Shown: positions 19,258-28,307 of the stretch, piece by piece
How positions within the stretch are numbered: the stretch's first letter is position 1
Layout of the letters: each line of letters opens with the position of its first letter
Source: Pseudomonas spelaei
GTDB taxonomy: Bacteria; Pseudomonadota; Gammaproteobacteria; Pseudomonadales; Pseudomonadaceae
DNA length: 64,000 nt
NCBI RefSeq assembly: GCF_009724245.1
Contig: NZ_WNNK01000005.1
Coordinates: 62,001-126,000 of the forward strand
Direction of reading: 5' to 3'
Notes under the pieces: generated by a model
Seen by the model: the letters and a program-made list of their open reading frames with translations, nothing else
What the model was told of the DNA's origin: nothing
Databases searched by the model: none
Program-made: the position numbers and the translations under genes

Positions 19258-20616
19258 TTATTCCTTGCCCAGTAAGTCCACTCGACATCCTGGTGCCGCA
19301 TCGCTCACCGTCAGCTTCATGTCATGCAGCCGTGCCACCGCCGAGACCATGCTCAAGCCCAGCCCGTTGCCCGGCGTATGGCGGCTGGATTCGGCCCGAT
19401 ACAAGCGGCGCAGCACGGCCTCGCGTTCGGCTTGAGGGATGCCCGGCCCGTTGTCCTCTACGCGCACCCCCACGGCGGCCCCGTCCGCAATCACGCTCAC
19501 GCGTACGTGGCTGTGATCCGGCGAAAACTTGATGGCGTTATCCAGCAGATTGCACAACGCATCAAACAACAGTTGCGGATCACCGGCCATCACCGCTGGG
19601 GCCTGGCTGTTGTCGACGGTGAGGCGGATGCCGCGCTCCTCGGCCAGCGGTTCGTAGAGTTCTGCCGCATCAGCGGCGATCAGGTTCAAGTCCACTGGGG
19701 CGAAGTGACTGCGGCGGGCGCTGTTTTCGATTTCCGAAATACGCAGCAGTGCCTTGAAGGTCAGCAGCAGGCCCTTGGCTTCGGTGAGCGCCGAGTCGAT
19801 GCTGGCGGCGTACTGCGCCTGGTCCAGGCCGCGTCGCTGGGCGCGCTCCAGGCCGGCGATCAGTCGGGTCAGCGGGGTGCGCAAGTCGTGGGCGATGTCA
19901 TCGCAGACGCCTTTGACCTCGCTCATCAGGCGCTCCAGTTCGTCGAGCATGCCGTTGACCACCGAGGCGAGGCGGTCGATGTCGTCGTTATTGCCCTGGA
20001 TCGGCAGCCGGCCGGTCAAGTCGCCTTCAATGATGCCCTTGATCGAGCGACTGACCTTGTCCAGACGCCGGTGGGCGGAAAACCCCAGCACCACCGCGCC
20101 GATCAGGCCGACCACCAGCAACAGTACACCGCCGGAAATCAGCGCGTTGATCAGCAGTTCGTCGAACTCGCGAATATCGTGCATGTCCTGGGCGACCAGC
20201 AGGATCCTGCCGTCTGCCAGGCGGTGCGCGATGAACCGCACGGGGCGATGGTGGCCGTTGCTCTTGAGCCAGCGGAACTCCTGGGGTTTGTCATAGGTGG
20301 TGAAGTCTGGCAACTCACGGATCACCCCGGCGATGTACTGCCCTTGGGCGTCGAACAGGCTGTGGGGCAAGCGACCTTCGACGTCTTGCACCGCATGCTT
20401 GCGGATTTCCTGCAACTGAACCTCGGGCGCTTGTGCGCTGCGGTTCTCCACTTGCTGGTAGAGCGCGGCGTCGGCTTCGCCTTTCAGGTAAAACGCGGTC
20501 TGCCAATAGATGTAGCCGAACAAAGCCAGGAACGAGCAGCCGAACAGCCCCAGAAACAGCAGCCCGGTGCGAAAACTGATGGTGCGCGGTATTTCACTCA
20601 GGCGAACGGAGGACAT
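19258..20616 (-). CDS. Sensor histidine kinase with HAMP domain
   Basis: Inner-membrane two-component sensor, 452 residues. Transmembrane segments lie at about residues 15-40 and 160-182 around a periplasmic domain of about 115 residues, then a HAMP linker, the phospho-acceptor box IAH243DLRTPLTRL, the N-box DALCNLLDNAIKF and the G-boxes DNGPGIP and GNGLGLSMV. Its start overlaps the upstream response regulator by 23 bases, so the two form a cognate pair. The periplasmic sequence does not reveal the signal. It lies just upstream of mexE on the same strand but is separated by about 220 bases. Confidence 0.9.
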   Translation of the reverse strand: MSSVRLSEIPRTISFRTGLLFLGLFGCSFLALFGYIYWQTAFYLKGEADAALYQQVENRSAQAPEVQLQEIRKHAVQDVEGRLPHSLFDAQGQYIAGVIRELPDFTTYDKPQEFRWLKSNGHHRPVRFIAHRLADGRILLVAQDMHDIREFDELLINALISGGVLLLVVGLIGAVVLGFSAHRRLDKVSRSIKGIIEGDLTGRLPIQGNNDDIDRLASVVNGMLDELERLMSEVKGVCDDIAHDLRTPLTRLIAGLERAQRRGLDQAQYAASIDSALTEAKGLLLTFKALLRISEIENSARRSHFAPVDLNLIAADAAELYEPLAEERGIRLTVDNSQAPAVMAGDPQLLFDALCNLLDNAIKFSPDHSHVRVSVIADGAAVGVRVEDNGPGIPQAEREAVLRRLYRAESSRHTPGNGLGLSMVSAVARLHDMKLTVSDAAPGCRVDLLGKE

Positions 20617-21286
20617 AGCCGGCTCCCCGCACGGTGTGGATCATCTGCCCGTCGCCTTCGCCATCGATCTTGCGCCGCAAGCGGCCGATGTGTACTTCGA
20701 TGACGTTGGTGCGCTCGTCGTAGCTGTAATTCCACACGGCTTCAAACAGCATGGTGCGGGTGATGACTTGCCCGGCATTACGCATCAAGTGTTCGAGCAA
20801 GGCATATTCCCGGGGTACCAGGTCAACGATGCGTTCACCACGGCGCACCGTGCGGCGCAGCAAGTCGATTTCCAGGTTGCCGACCCGCAGCCGAGTCTCC
20901 TGGGCAGGCGCCGACGGCTCGGCGCGGCGCCGGCTCAAGGCATCGAGGCGGGCGGTCAGTTCGATGAATTCAAAGGGTTTGGTCAGGTAGTCATCGCCAC
21001 CGGCACGCAGGCCACGGACTCGTTCGTCGAGGGCGCTCAAGGCGCTGAGAATCAGCACCGGCGTCGCGGTGCCAGCGGCCCGCAGGGCGGTGAGCACGCC
21101 CAGGCCATCGACACCGCCCGGTAGCATGCGATCGAGCACGATCAGGTCGAACGGTTCGCTCAAGGCTTTCAACAGGCCATCGCGGCCGTTGTCGGCAAGG
21201 GTGACGGTGAAGCCGTGGTCACACAGGGCAGCTTCTATTTCGCGGGCAGTGGCTAAGTCGTCTTCAACGACCAGAACATGGGTCAT
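20594..21286 (-). CDS. OmpR-family response regulator (cognate to the adjacent kinase)
   Basis: A 230-residue regulator. The receiver domain has the acidic cluster VVEDD, phospho-acceptor D52 in DLIVLD52RMLPGG and conserved K103 in DDYLTK103PFE. The winged helix includes RRGERIVDLVPREYALLEHLM and NVIEVHIGRLRRKID. The ATG at 21286 (MTHVLVVEDD) is preferred to a start six codons upstream. It is co-transcribed with the kinase and divergent from a second, kinase-less regulator. Confidence 0.9.
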   Translation of the reverse strand: MTHVLVVEDDLATAREIEAALCDHGFTVTLADNGRDGLLKALSEPFDLIVLDRMLPGGVDGLGVLTALRAAGTATPVLILSALSALDERVRGLRAGGDDYLTKPFEFIELTARLDALSRRRAEPSAPAQETRLRVGNLEIDLLRRTVRRGERIVDLVPREYALLEHLMRNAGQVITRTMLFEAVWNYSYDERTNVIEVHIGRLRRKIDGEGDGQMIHTVRGAGYVLRSPE

Positions 21287-21366
21287 GGCAAGGGAACCGG
21301 TCACGTCTTCGGGGCAGAGATGGCATAGTGTGGCAAAGCCTGCTGCGGTGCCACGTTCCCGCAGGA

Positions 21367-21380
21367 TAAATTAAAGTTTA
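21367..21380. promoter_or_regulatory. Candidate response-regulator operator, copy 1
   Basis: TAAATTAAAGTTTA, 22 bases before the TTG start of the rightward regulator, matches 12 of 14 bases of TAAACAAAAGTTTA at 22089-22102 before the efflux operon. Both have the form TAAA-N6-TTTA. Shared control by the regulator encoded between them is inferred. Confidence 0.45.
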
Positions 21381-21401
21381 GTTTTTGCTGGAGGCGCCTC
21401 C

Positions 21402-22091
21402 TTGCGCATTCTTGTGGTGGAAGACGATGACCAGACCGCCGCGTACCTGCTGCGCGGCTTGACGGAGGGCGGGCATGTCGTCGATGTTGCCAGCGACGGC
21501 AACAGCGGCCTGGGCATGGCCCTGGAAGGTATTCATGATGCGCTGATTGTCGACCGACGCTTGCCGGGCCTGGACGGTCTCGGGCTGGTCAAGGCCTTGC
21601 GCGCGCAACAGCGGCGGGTGCCGGTGCTGATGCTCAGTGCCCAGTCCTCGACGGCGGACAAGGTCGAAGGCTTGCAAGCCGGCTGCGATGATTACCTGGG
21701 CAAGCCCTATGCCTTCGCCGAGGTGCTGGCCCGGCTCGACGCTTTGTTGCGTGGCCGCGATCAGCCCGGCAGCCCGACGCGCACCCTGGAGGTGGGTGAG
21801 CTGCAGCTCGATTGTGCGACCCGCACCGCGGTGCGCCAGGGGCGGGCGATTGTCCTGCAACACCGTGAAGCGCTGCTGCTGGAGAAACTCATGCGCCACA
21901 GCGGCCAGGTGGTGACCCGCGACATGCTGCTCGACAGCGCCTGGGACTACGACTTCGACCCCAACGACAACGTGATCGACAAACACATTCACCGCCTGCG
22001 CCGCAAACTGGACGAGGGCTTTGACTACTCACTGATCAGGACCATTCCCGGCGCCGGCTACAGTTTCGAGGGCACCGCAAGCCGCGATTAA
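21402..22091 (+). CDS. OmpR-family response regulator without adjacent own kinase
   Basis: A 229-residue regulator starting at TTG with GGAGG 11 bases upstream (MRILVVEDDD). The phospho-acceptor is D51 in DALIVD51RRLPGLDG, and DDYLGKPYAFAEVL holds the conserved Lys. The C-terminal winged helix includes CATRTAVRQGRAIVLQHREALLLEKLM and NVIDKHIHRLRRKLDEG. It leads into the downstream RND operon on the same strand (about 100-base gap) and probably controls it. No second kinase lies nearby, so either it shares the divergent kinase or its partner is elsewhere. Confidence 0.88.
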   Translation: MRILVVEDDDQTAAYLLRGLTEGGHVVDVASDGNSGLGMALEGIHDALIVDRRLPGLDGLGLVKALRAQQRRVPVLMLSAQSSTADKVEGLQAGCDDYLGKPYAFAEVLARLDALLRGRDQPGSPTRTLEVGELQLDCATRTAVRQGRAIVLQHREALLLEKLMRHSGQVVTRDMLLDSAWDYDFDPNDNVIDKHIHRLRRKLDEGFDYSLIRTIPGAGYSFEGTASRD

Positions 22092-22102
22092 ACAAAAGTT
22101 TA
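22089..22102. promoter_or_regulatory. Candidate response-regulator operator, copy 2
   Basis: TAAACAAAAGTTTA contains the perfect arms TAAAC and GTTTA around AAAA. It overlaps the stop codon of the response regulator and sits about 93 bases before the efflux operon start. See the matching copy at 21367-21380. Confidence 0.45.
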
Positions 22103-22194
22103 TCTGCCGGCGAACGCTCTGCCAGGCACCTCTCGCTATCTTTGACGCATTCGTGGACCTGTCCACAGCGGCTCAAGCGGGAGACAGCTTGCCC

Positions 22195-23598
22195 ATGTCA
22201 GTTGTAACCGGGCGCTCGGTGCGCCCAACCTCCATAACCTTGATCGCCCTTGGGCTGCTGATGCTCAGTGGCTGTTCAATGGTGCCTGACTATAAACCGC
22301 CTGAAATTCCCCTGGCGGCCCAGTGGAGCGCCGGGCAAGGCGTCGGGGCAGTCGCAGGCGGACAGTGGTGGCGCGAGTTTCATAGCGCCGAACTGGATCA
22401 ATTGATCGCCCGCGGCCTGACGGCCAACTACACCCTCAAGGCGGCGGTCAGTCGCATCGACGAAGCGCGCTCGTCAGCCCAGGTGGTAGGCGCCGCGCAA
22501 TACCCGGCGCTGAACCTGGGTGGTAATTTCCAGCGCCAGAACAACTATGGCACCACACCAAAACGCAGCGTGTTTGCCGAAGCCACCTATGAGCTGGATT
22601 TCTGGGGCAAGCAACGGGCCGCCGCCGACTCGGCCGATGCCCTGGCCCATGCCAGCGTGTTCGATGCCGGCACCTTGCGCATGACATTAGGCGCGAGCAT
22701 CGCCGACAGTTACTTTCAGGTGCTGTCGCTGGAAGATCGCCTGCGCCTGGCCCAATCGATTGCCGACGACGCGCGCCAAGTGCTCGAACTGGTGCAAATC
22801 CAGGCCAGCCAGGGTGCGGTCTCCAACCTGGAAGTCGCCCAACAGCGCAATGCCATGCAGACCTTTGAAGCCGCCATGCCGCCCCTGCGCCAACAACGTG
22901 ATCAGGCGCTGTATCAACTGGCCGTGCTGGTAGGCGCGCCGCCTGAGGGTTTTCATCTGCACGGCGACGGTCTCAAAGACCTGCAAGTGCCGCAGCCAGC
23001 CACCGGGTTGCCCATTGGGTTGCTGCGCCAGCGCCCGGACATTCAAGCCGCCGAAGCTCGCTTGCAGTCGGCCAACTTTGATGTTGGTGTGGCCCGCGCC
23101 GCGTTTCTGCCCAACCTGTCCCTGGACCTGCTGGGCGGCATTGATACGCTCGCCGGTGGTCAGATCTGGAGCGCCATCGGCACCCTCAGCCAGCCACTGT
23201 TCGCCGGCGGTCAACTCAAGGGTCAATTGCATTTCGACCAGGCCCATGTGCAGGAACTGACGGACAGTTACCGCGAGTCGATCCTCGAAGCCCTGCAAGA
23301 CGTCGAAACCCAACTCAGCGCCGCCCGTGAACTGGACAAGAGCTACGCCTTGAACCAGTCAGCGGTGGACTCGGCGCGGGAAGCCGCGCGCCTGGCACAG
23401 GTGCGCTACCGCCTGGGCTCCACTGACTTCCAGACCTTACTGATCGTCGAGCGCACTCAATACCAGGCCGAAGACACCTTGCTTCAGGTACGGCTCCAGC
23501 ATTTACAGGCCGCCGTCGGTCTGTTTCGAGCCTTGGGCGGGGACTTTTCTACCGCCGCCATCGCCTCCAACTCTTCTGTCCAGGTGGCTCAGCCATGA
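22195..23598 (+). CDS. RND efflux outer-membrane factor lipoprotein (NodT family)
   Basis: A 467-residue TolC-like channel. The lipobox is LLMLSGC27SMVPDY, preceded by a typical n- and h-region. OMF motifs include WWREFHSAELDQLIARGL, TYELDFWGKQRAAADSA and LRQRPDIQAAEARLQSANFDVGVARAAFLPNLSLDL, plus FQTLLIVERTQYQAEDTLLQ. The ATG at 22195 is preferred; a GTG at 22153 would put 14 extra residues before the signal. Its stop overlaps the next ATG by four bases. It is the first gene of a three-gene efflux operon. Confidence 0.9.
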   Translation: MSVVTGRSVRPTSITLIALGLLMLSGCSMVPDYKPPEIPLAAQWSAGQGVGAVAGGQWWREFHSAELDQLIARGLTANYTLKAAVSRIDEARSSAQVVGAAQYPALNLGGNFQRQNNYGTTPKRSVFAEATYELDFWGKQRAAADSADALAHASVFDAGTLRMTLGASIADSYFQVLSLEDRLRLAQSIADDARQVLELVQIQASQGAVSNLEVAQQRNAMQTFEAAMPPLRQQRDQALYQLAVLVGAPPEGFHLHGDGLKDLQVPQPATGLPIGLLRQRPDIQAAEARLQSANFDVGVARAAFLPNLSLDLLGGIDTLAGGQIWSAIGTLSQPLFAGGQLKGQLHFDQAHVQELTDSYRESILEALQDVETQLSAARELDKSYALNQSAVDSAREAARLAQVRYRLGSTDFQTLLIVERTQYQAEDTLLQVRLQHLQAAVGLFRALGGDFSTAAIASNSSVQVAQP

Positions 23599-24761
23599 AT
23601 GTTTTACTCCCACGTCATCGTCTTGCGCTCGGAGCACTGGTTGTGTTGTCGCTGGTAGCGGCCGTCAGCGGTTTCCAATGGATCAGGCATGCCCAGGCGG
23701 TACCCCTGAAAACCGAGGCCGCGGCGGTGCCGGTCCAGATGTCGCCCGTCAGTCGCCAGGACCTGCCGATCTGGATCAGTGCCATCGGCAATGTGCAGCC
23801 GCTTAACAGCGTCAATGTGCGGGTGAGGGTGGATGGGGAGCTGCAAAAGGTCCTGTTCAACGAGGGCCAAACCGTCACCGCCGGCAGTCTGCTGGCGGTG
23901 ATTGACCCGCGGGTTTATCAAGCACAAGTCGCCCAGGCCCAGGCACTGGTGGCCAAGGATCAAGCACAACTGGCCAACCTGCGGGTCAACCTTGACCGGG
24001 CGAGCAAACTGGCCGCCGCCAAGGCCGGCCCGACCCAGGACGTCGATACCTTTCGTGCGCAACTGGCCGCGCAACAAGCCGCGGTGCAGGCCGATCAGGC
24101 GGCGTTGGACACGGCACGCCTGCAACTGGAATTCACTCAGGTCAAGGCACCGCTCACCGGGCGCACCGGCCAGCGTTTGCTGGATGTCGGCGCCATTGCC
24201 CATGGTGCTGAAGCCACCGGACTGGTGACCATCACCCAGATGAATCCGATCTCCGTGGCGTTTGCGGTCTCTCAGGATGACCTGCCGCAAATCCTCGAAG
24301 AGAACGCCAAAGGCGCCTTGCACGTGGTGGCGATGACCCGCGACGGTCGTCAGGAAATCGCCAAGGGTGCCTTGAGCTTCATCGACAGCCAGGTCACCGC
24401 CGCCAGCGGCCAGATTCAGCTCAAGGCGCAGTTCGATAATGCCTCCGGCCAACTGTGGCCCGGCGAGTTGGTTAGCGCGCGGTTGCTGGTGCAGACCCGC
24501 CAGGATGTCACCGTAGTGCCGGCCGAAGCGGTGCAATTCGGCCGCCAGGGCAACTTTGTCTATGTGGTTGGTGCGGATCAGCGGGTGCAACCACGCCTGG
24601 TTGAGGCGGGCAGTGTGGTCGACGGCAAACAGTGGATTCGCCAGGGCCTGGCGGCCGGAGAAACGGTGGTAGTGCAAGGGCAGTCGCGGGTCGCGCCGGG
24701 GGTGAAGGTGATGCCGGTCAAGACCGATACCACGGCGGATCTGGTGGAGGCTAATCAATGA
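23595..24761 (+). CDS. RND efflux membrane fusion protein (MdtA-like)
   Basis: A 388-residue periplasmic adaptor with an N-terminal signal anchor (LALGALVVLSLVAAVSGFQWI). Adaptor motifs are VRVRVDGELQKVLFNEGQTV, AVIDPRVYQAQVAQAQALV, a long alpha-hairpin, and LEFTQVKAPLTGRTGQRLLDVG. It overlaps both neighbours by four bases (ATGA), a sign of tight translational coupling. MdtA-like architecture fits the MdtC-like permease that follows. Confidence 0.9.
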   Translation: MNVLLPRHRLALGALVVLSLVAAVSGFQWIRHAQAVPLKTEAAAVPVQMSPVSRQDLPIWISAIGNVQPLNSVNVRVRVDGELQKVLFNEGQTVTAGSLLAVIDPRVYQAQVAQAQALVAKDQAQLANLRVNLDRASKLAAAKAGPTQDVDTFRAQLAAQQAAVQADQAALDTARLQLEFTQVKAPLTGRTGQRLLDVGAIAHGAEATGLVTITQMNPISVAFAVSQDDLPQILEENAKGALHVVAMTRDGRQEIAKGALSFIDSQVTAASGQIQLKAQFDNASGQLWPGELVSARLLVQTRQDVTVVPAEAVQFGRQGNFVYVVGADQRVQPRLVEAGSVVDGKQWIRQGLAAGETVVVQGQSRVAPGVKVMPVKTDTTADLVEANQ

Positions 24762-27700
24762 ACGGCCTTGCCGGACTGATCCAGCGCCGTGTCGGCCTCA
24801 GCCTGTTGGCGGTCGGCATCATGCTGCTGGGCGCGTTTGCCTACTTCCAACTGCCGGTGGCGCCATTGCCGACCGTGGATTTCCCGACCATCCAGGTCAC
24901 CGCCAAGTTGTCCGGCGCCAGTGCCGAGACCATGGCGTCCTCAGTGGCCACGCCCCTGGAACGGGCGTTTGCCGCCGTACCGCAAGTCACCTCGATGACC
25001 TCGTCGAGTGCGGCGGGCAAAACCCAGATTGTCTTGCAGTTCGACCTCAATCGGGACATCGACGGTGCTGCGCAAGACGTGCAAACGGCGATCAACACCG
25101 CCACGCCTAACTTGCCCAAGACCATGTCCAGCGCGCCGACCTTCAACAAGGTCAATCCGGCCGAAGGCACTGTGTTGTCGCTGGCGCTGACATCGCCCAC
25201 CCGCACGTTGCCGGAGCTGGATCGCTACGCCGACAACTATATCGCCCAGCGCCTGTCGCAAATGCCTGGCGTTGGCCTGGTGGACTTTCATGGCGAACAA
25301 AAGCCTGCGGTGCGTGTGCAGATCGACCCGGATGCATTGGCTGCCCGTGGCCTGACCCTGGAAGACGTGCGCAGCGTGATCGGCGTCAGCACCCTTGACC
25401 AACCCAAGGGCAGCCTGGATGGGCAGAGCCGTTCGATTACCTTGGGTGCCACCGACCAGTTGCTTGACCCTGAGCATTACCGTGATCAGGTCATTGCTTA
25501 TAAAGGTGGCATGCCCATCAAACTGGGCGACCTTGGCCGGGTGATTGCCGCTGCCGAAGACACTCAGCAAGCCGCGCAACTGGGGGCCGAGCCCACGGTG
25601 ATCGTCGACATCCACAAACAGCCGGGTTTCAACCTGCTGTCGACCATTGCCACGATCAAGGCCAAGCTGCCGGAACTTATCGCCTCCTTGCCCCGGGACG
25701 TACAGGTGCAAGTGGTGGGCGACCGCACCCAAACCATCGAAGCCTCGGTCAATGACATGCAGTTCACCTTGCTGCTGTCCATTGCCCTGGTGGTCGTGGT
25801 GATCTTCGTGTTCCTGCGCAAAGCCACGGCCACGCTGATTCCCAGCCTGACCATTCCACTGTCGCTGGTGGCGACTTTCGGGGTGATGTACTTGTTGGGC
25901 TACAGCCTCGACAACTTGTCGATCATGGGCCTGGCGATTGCCGTCGGCTTTGTGGTGGATGACGCCATCGTGGTCATGGAAAACATCGTGCGCCACCTGG
26001 AGATGGGGAAGTCGCGGCTGCAATCAGCGGTCGATGGCTTGCGCGAAGTGGCCTTCACCATTGTCTCGATGACGGTGTCGTTGATTGCGGTGTTCCTGCC
26101 GATCCTGTTGATGTCGGGGATTGTCGGGCGCCTGATGCGCGAGTTTGCGGTGACCGTCAGCGTGGCGATCATCATGTCGTGCATTGTTTCGCTGACCATC
26201 ACCCCGATGCTTTGCGCCTGGCTGCTCAAACTCCATGCCGAGCATGAAGAAGGGCGCTTCGCCCAGGCCTGCGAGCGCGTCTTCAGCCGCTTGCATGACG
26301 GCTACCGGCGCAGCCTTGACTGGGTGCTCGATCATCAGCGGCTGACGTTGGCTGTGGCGATCGCCACCCTGGCCGCCACAGCCGTGTTGTACGTGGCGAT
26401 TCCCAAGGGCTTTTTCCCGCAACAGGACAACGGCTTGATCCAGGGGGTTGCGGAGGCCGCGCCGGACATCTCGCCGATTGCCATGCGTGCCCAGGTCAAC
26501 CGTGCCGCCGAAGTCATCGGCCAGGACCCGGCCGTGGCGCGGGTATATTTCTGGATCGGTCCCAACCCGACCGTCAGCCAAGGCAAGGTGATGATCAACC
26601 TCAAGCCGTTCAGCGAGCGCACCGCCAGCGCCGGTGAGGTGATCCGCCGCTTGCAACCGGCGCTGGATGCGTTGTCCGGGGTCAAGGTGTTCATGCAGGC
26701 CAACCAGGACATCCAGATTGGCGGCCGGGCCAGCAAGACCCAGTACCAATACACCTTGCAGGACCCGGACAGCCTCGAACTGGACCACTGGAGCGGCGTG
26801 TTGCTGGACAAGCTCAAGACCTTGGCGCAATTGCAGCACGTGACCTCCGACCAGCAGCAGGCGATTGCCCAGTCGACGCTGGTGATTGATCGTCCGACCG
26901 CGGCGCGGCTGGGGGTGACGGTGCAAGCCATCGACGATGTGCTGTATGACGCCTTCGGCCAGCGCCAGATCGCAACGATGTTCACCCAGTTGGACCAGAA
27001 CCACGTGATTCTCGAGCTCGATCCAGGCTGGCAGACCTCCACGGCCACCCTTGAGCATCTGTTCGTACGTGCCAGTTCCGGCAGCCTGGTGCCGTTGAGC
27101 CTGCTGGCGAAGGTACAGACCGAGCAGGTGCCGATCATCATCAACCACCAGGGCGTGTTCCCGGCGATTACCCTGTCATTCGACCTGGCGCCCGGTCAGG
27201 CCTTGAGTGCAGCGGTGGATGCCATTGATCAGGCCAAGTTGGCGGTGGCCATGCCGGACACCGTGGTCGGTAGTTTTCAGGGCACCGCCCAAGCGTTCCA
27301 GGACTCGCTGAAGTCACAACCGTGGCTGATTCTCGCGGCGATCCTGACGGTGTACATCGTGCTTGGCGTGCTCTACGAAAACGCGATTCATCCCCTGACG
27401 ATCATCTCGACGTTACCGTCAGCCGGCTTTGGCGCCTTGCTCGCCTTGATCCTGTGCGGCCAGGACCTTTCGGTGCTGGGCATGATCGGCATCATCCTGC
27501 TGATCGGCATCGTCAAGAAAAACGCGATCATGATCGTCGACTTTACCTTGCAGGCGCAGCAGCGGGGCTTGTCACCCCGTGAGGCGGTACGTGAAGGCTG
27601 CCTGTTGCGGCTGCGCCCGATCCTGATGACCTCATTGGCAGCGTTGCTCGGCGCGGTGCCGCTGGCCTTTGGTCACGGCGCCGGCTCCGAATTGCGCCAG

Positions 27701-27835
27701 CCGTTGGGCATTGCAATTGTCGGTGGGCTGGCGGTGTCGCAGATCCTTACGCTTTACACCACGCCGGTGGTGTATCTGTGGTTCGAACGTCGGCGGCGCA
27801 AGGTTGCAGATTCAGTAGCAATACTGGCCGAGTAA
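24758..27835 (+). CDS. RND efflux permease (MdtC/MuxC-like)
   Basis: A 1025-residue RND pump. It begins MNGLAGLIQRRVGLSLLAVG; motifs include LPTVDFPTIQVTAKLSGASAE, DVQTAINTATPNLPK, the proton-relay segment GFVVDDAIVVMENIVRHLE and GIVKKNAIMIVDFTLQAQQ. MdtB/MdtC-type pumps often work as two different permeases; here there is only one RND gene, so it is probably a homotrimer. The gene ends 86 bases before the ancestral end of mexT at 27921. Confidence 0.92.
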   Translation: MNGLAGLIQRRVGLSLLAVGIMLLGAFAYFQLPVAPLPTVDFPTIQVTAKLSGASAETMASSVATPLERAFAAVPQVTSMTSSSAAGKTQIVLQFDLNRDIDGAAQDVQTAINTATPNLPKTMSSAPTFNKVNPAEGTVLSLALTSPTRTLPELDRYADNYIAQRLSQMPGVGLVDFHGEQKPAVRVQIDPDALAARGLTLEDVRSVIGVSTLDQPKGSLDGQSRSITLGATDQLLDPEHYRDQVIAYKGGMPIKLGDLGRVIAAAEDTQQAAQLGAEPTVIVDIHKQPGFNLLSTIATIKAKLPELIASLPRDVQVQVVGDRTQTIEASVNDMQFTLLLSIALVVVVIFVFLRKATATLIPSLTIPLSLVATFGVMYLLGYSLDNLSIMGLAIAVGFVVDDAIVVMENIVRHLEMGKSRLQSAVDGLREVAFTIVSMTVSLIAVFLPILLMSGIVGRLMREFAVTVSVAIIMSCIVSLTITPMLCAWLLKLHAEHEEGRFAQACERVFSRLHDGYRRSLDWVLDHQRLTLAVAIATLAATAVLYVAIPKGFFPQQDNGLIQGVAEAAPDISPIAMRAQVNRAAEVIGQDPAVARVYFWIGPNPTVSQGKVMINLKPFSERTASAGEVIRRLQPALDALSGVKVFMQANQDIQIGGRASKTQYQYTLQDPDSLELDHWSGVLLDKLKTLAQLQHVTSDQQQAIAQSTLVIDRPTAARLGVTVQAIDDVLYDAFGQRQIATMFTQLDQNHVILELDPGWQTSTATLEHLFVRASSGSLVPLSLLAKVQTEQVPIIINHQGVFPAITLSFDLAPGQALSAAVDAIDQAKLAVAMPDTVVGSFQGTAQAFQDSLKSQPWLILAAILTVYIVLGVLYENAIHPLTIISTLPSAGFGALLALILCGQDLSVLGMIGIILLIGIVKKNAIMIVDFTLQAQQRGLSPREAVREGCLLRLRPILMTSLAALLGAVPLAFGHGAGSELRQPLGIAIVGGLAVSQILTLYTTPVVYLWFERRRRKVADSVAILAE

Positions 27836-27889
27836 CTTCGGTAGCAACGTGATTAGGTTTTTCAAGGCGTACTTGCAACACCAGGCGCA

Positions 27890-27913
27890 AGAGTTACCGG
27901 TGTCGGTAGCTCT
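27890..27913 (+). terminator. Hairpin after the second RND operon
   Basis: AGAGTTACCG pairs with CGGTAGCTCT (one G-T pair) around a GTGT loop and is followed by TTCCGGTTT. It lies 55 bases after the permease stop, just outside the island. Confidence 0.5.
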
Positions 27914-27920
27914 TTCCGGT

Positions 27921-27950
27921 TTACAGGCTATCCGGATCTCCAAAGAACAT
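27921..27950 (-). pseudogene. mexT: Left copy of the mexT 3' end (attL-type duplicate)
   Basis: Read leftward it encodes M-F-F-G-D-P-D-S-L-stop, the same C-terminus as intact mexT (M-F-F-G-D-P-E-S-L-stop) at 49582-49611. 24 of 30 bases are identical, and all six differences fall on third codon positions. Similarity stops at the ATG side of both copies. This is best read as the original 3' end of the resident mexT, displaced when the island integrated. Confidence 0.8.
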
Positions 27951-27997
27951 TTTGACTGGGCTCTAGCACGGTAGTTTCAGTTTGAAAAAATCTTAAT

Positions 27998-28018
27998 ATG
28001 CCCCCAATTTTGCCCCCA
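27998..28018. repeat. Subterminal repeat, left end (TGCCCCCA x2)
   Basis: ATGCCCCCA followed, after four bases, by TGCCCCCA. It agrees at 17 of 21 positions with 49476-49496 near the right end, in the same orientation. Read on the other strand it is TGGGGGCA-AAAT-TGGGGGCA, a form I associate with arm-type sites of P4-like tyrosine integrases; that role is inferred. Confidence 0.6.
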
Positions 28019-28263
28019 CTCAGAAGCCTTACATGAGCGATCACGAATGGCGATTCCTGACGAAATCCAGTATGGCTCTGGGTGGCTTTGAGTTTACGCC
28101 CGAACTGGGGTTAGCTGGGGGGGGGAGGGAAGTGGCACGCTCAGAGGTTCTCCCTCGGTGAACTGGAAACCAAAGCAGGTTATGCGCAGCCCAATTCTTG
28201 TTCGGCCCTGCTAATGCAAAGTGACCGGTTCGGTTTCGACACTTGTCGGGTAGCGAGGCGCAG

Positions 28264-28295
28264 CACGCGGGCGGTCGAATGCGAGCGCCCGCGTG
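28264..28295. terminator. Strong GC hairpin downstream of the WYL/small-ORF transcript
   Basis: CACGCGGGCG (28264-28273) and CGCCCGCGTG (28286-28295) pair perfectly over 10 bases with a 12-base loop. It sits 12 bases beyond the stop of the leftward small ORF. It lacks a T-tract, so intrinsic termination is uncertain. Confidence 0.4.
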
Positions 28296-28307
28296 CCCAG
28301 GTACCGC

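Larger units (their letters stand above)
27951..28307. other. Left island end, non-coding
   Basis: No convincing gene. It holds the TGCCCCCA double repeat near base 28000, a run of nine G at 28117-28125, and a strong hairpin at 28264-28295 (CACGCGGGCG with CGCCCGCGTG). If an integrase gene once lay here, no recognisable remnant is left. Confidence 0.6.

Noticed and set aside
28117..28125. Run of nine G as a phase-variation switch
   Set aside because: It is not inside or just upstream of any recognisable gene.
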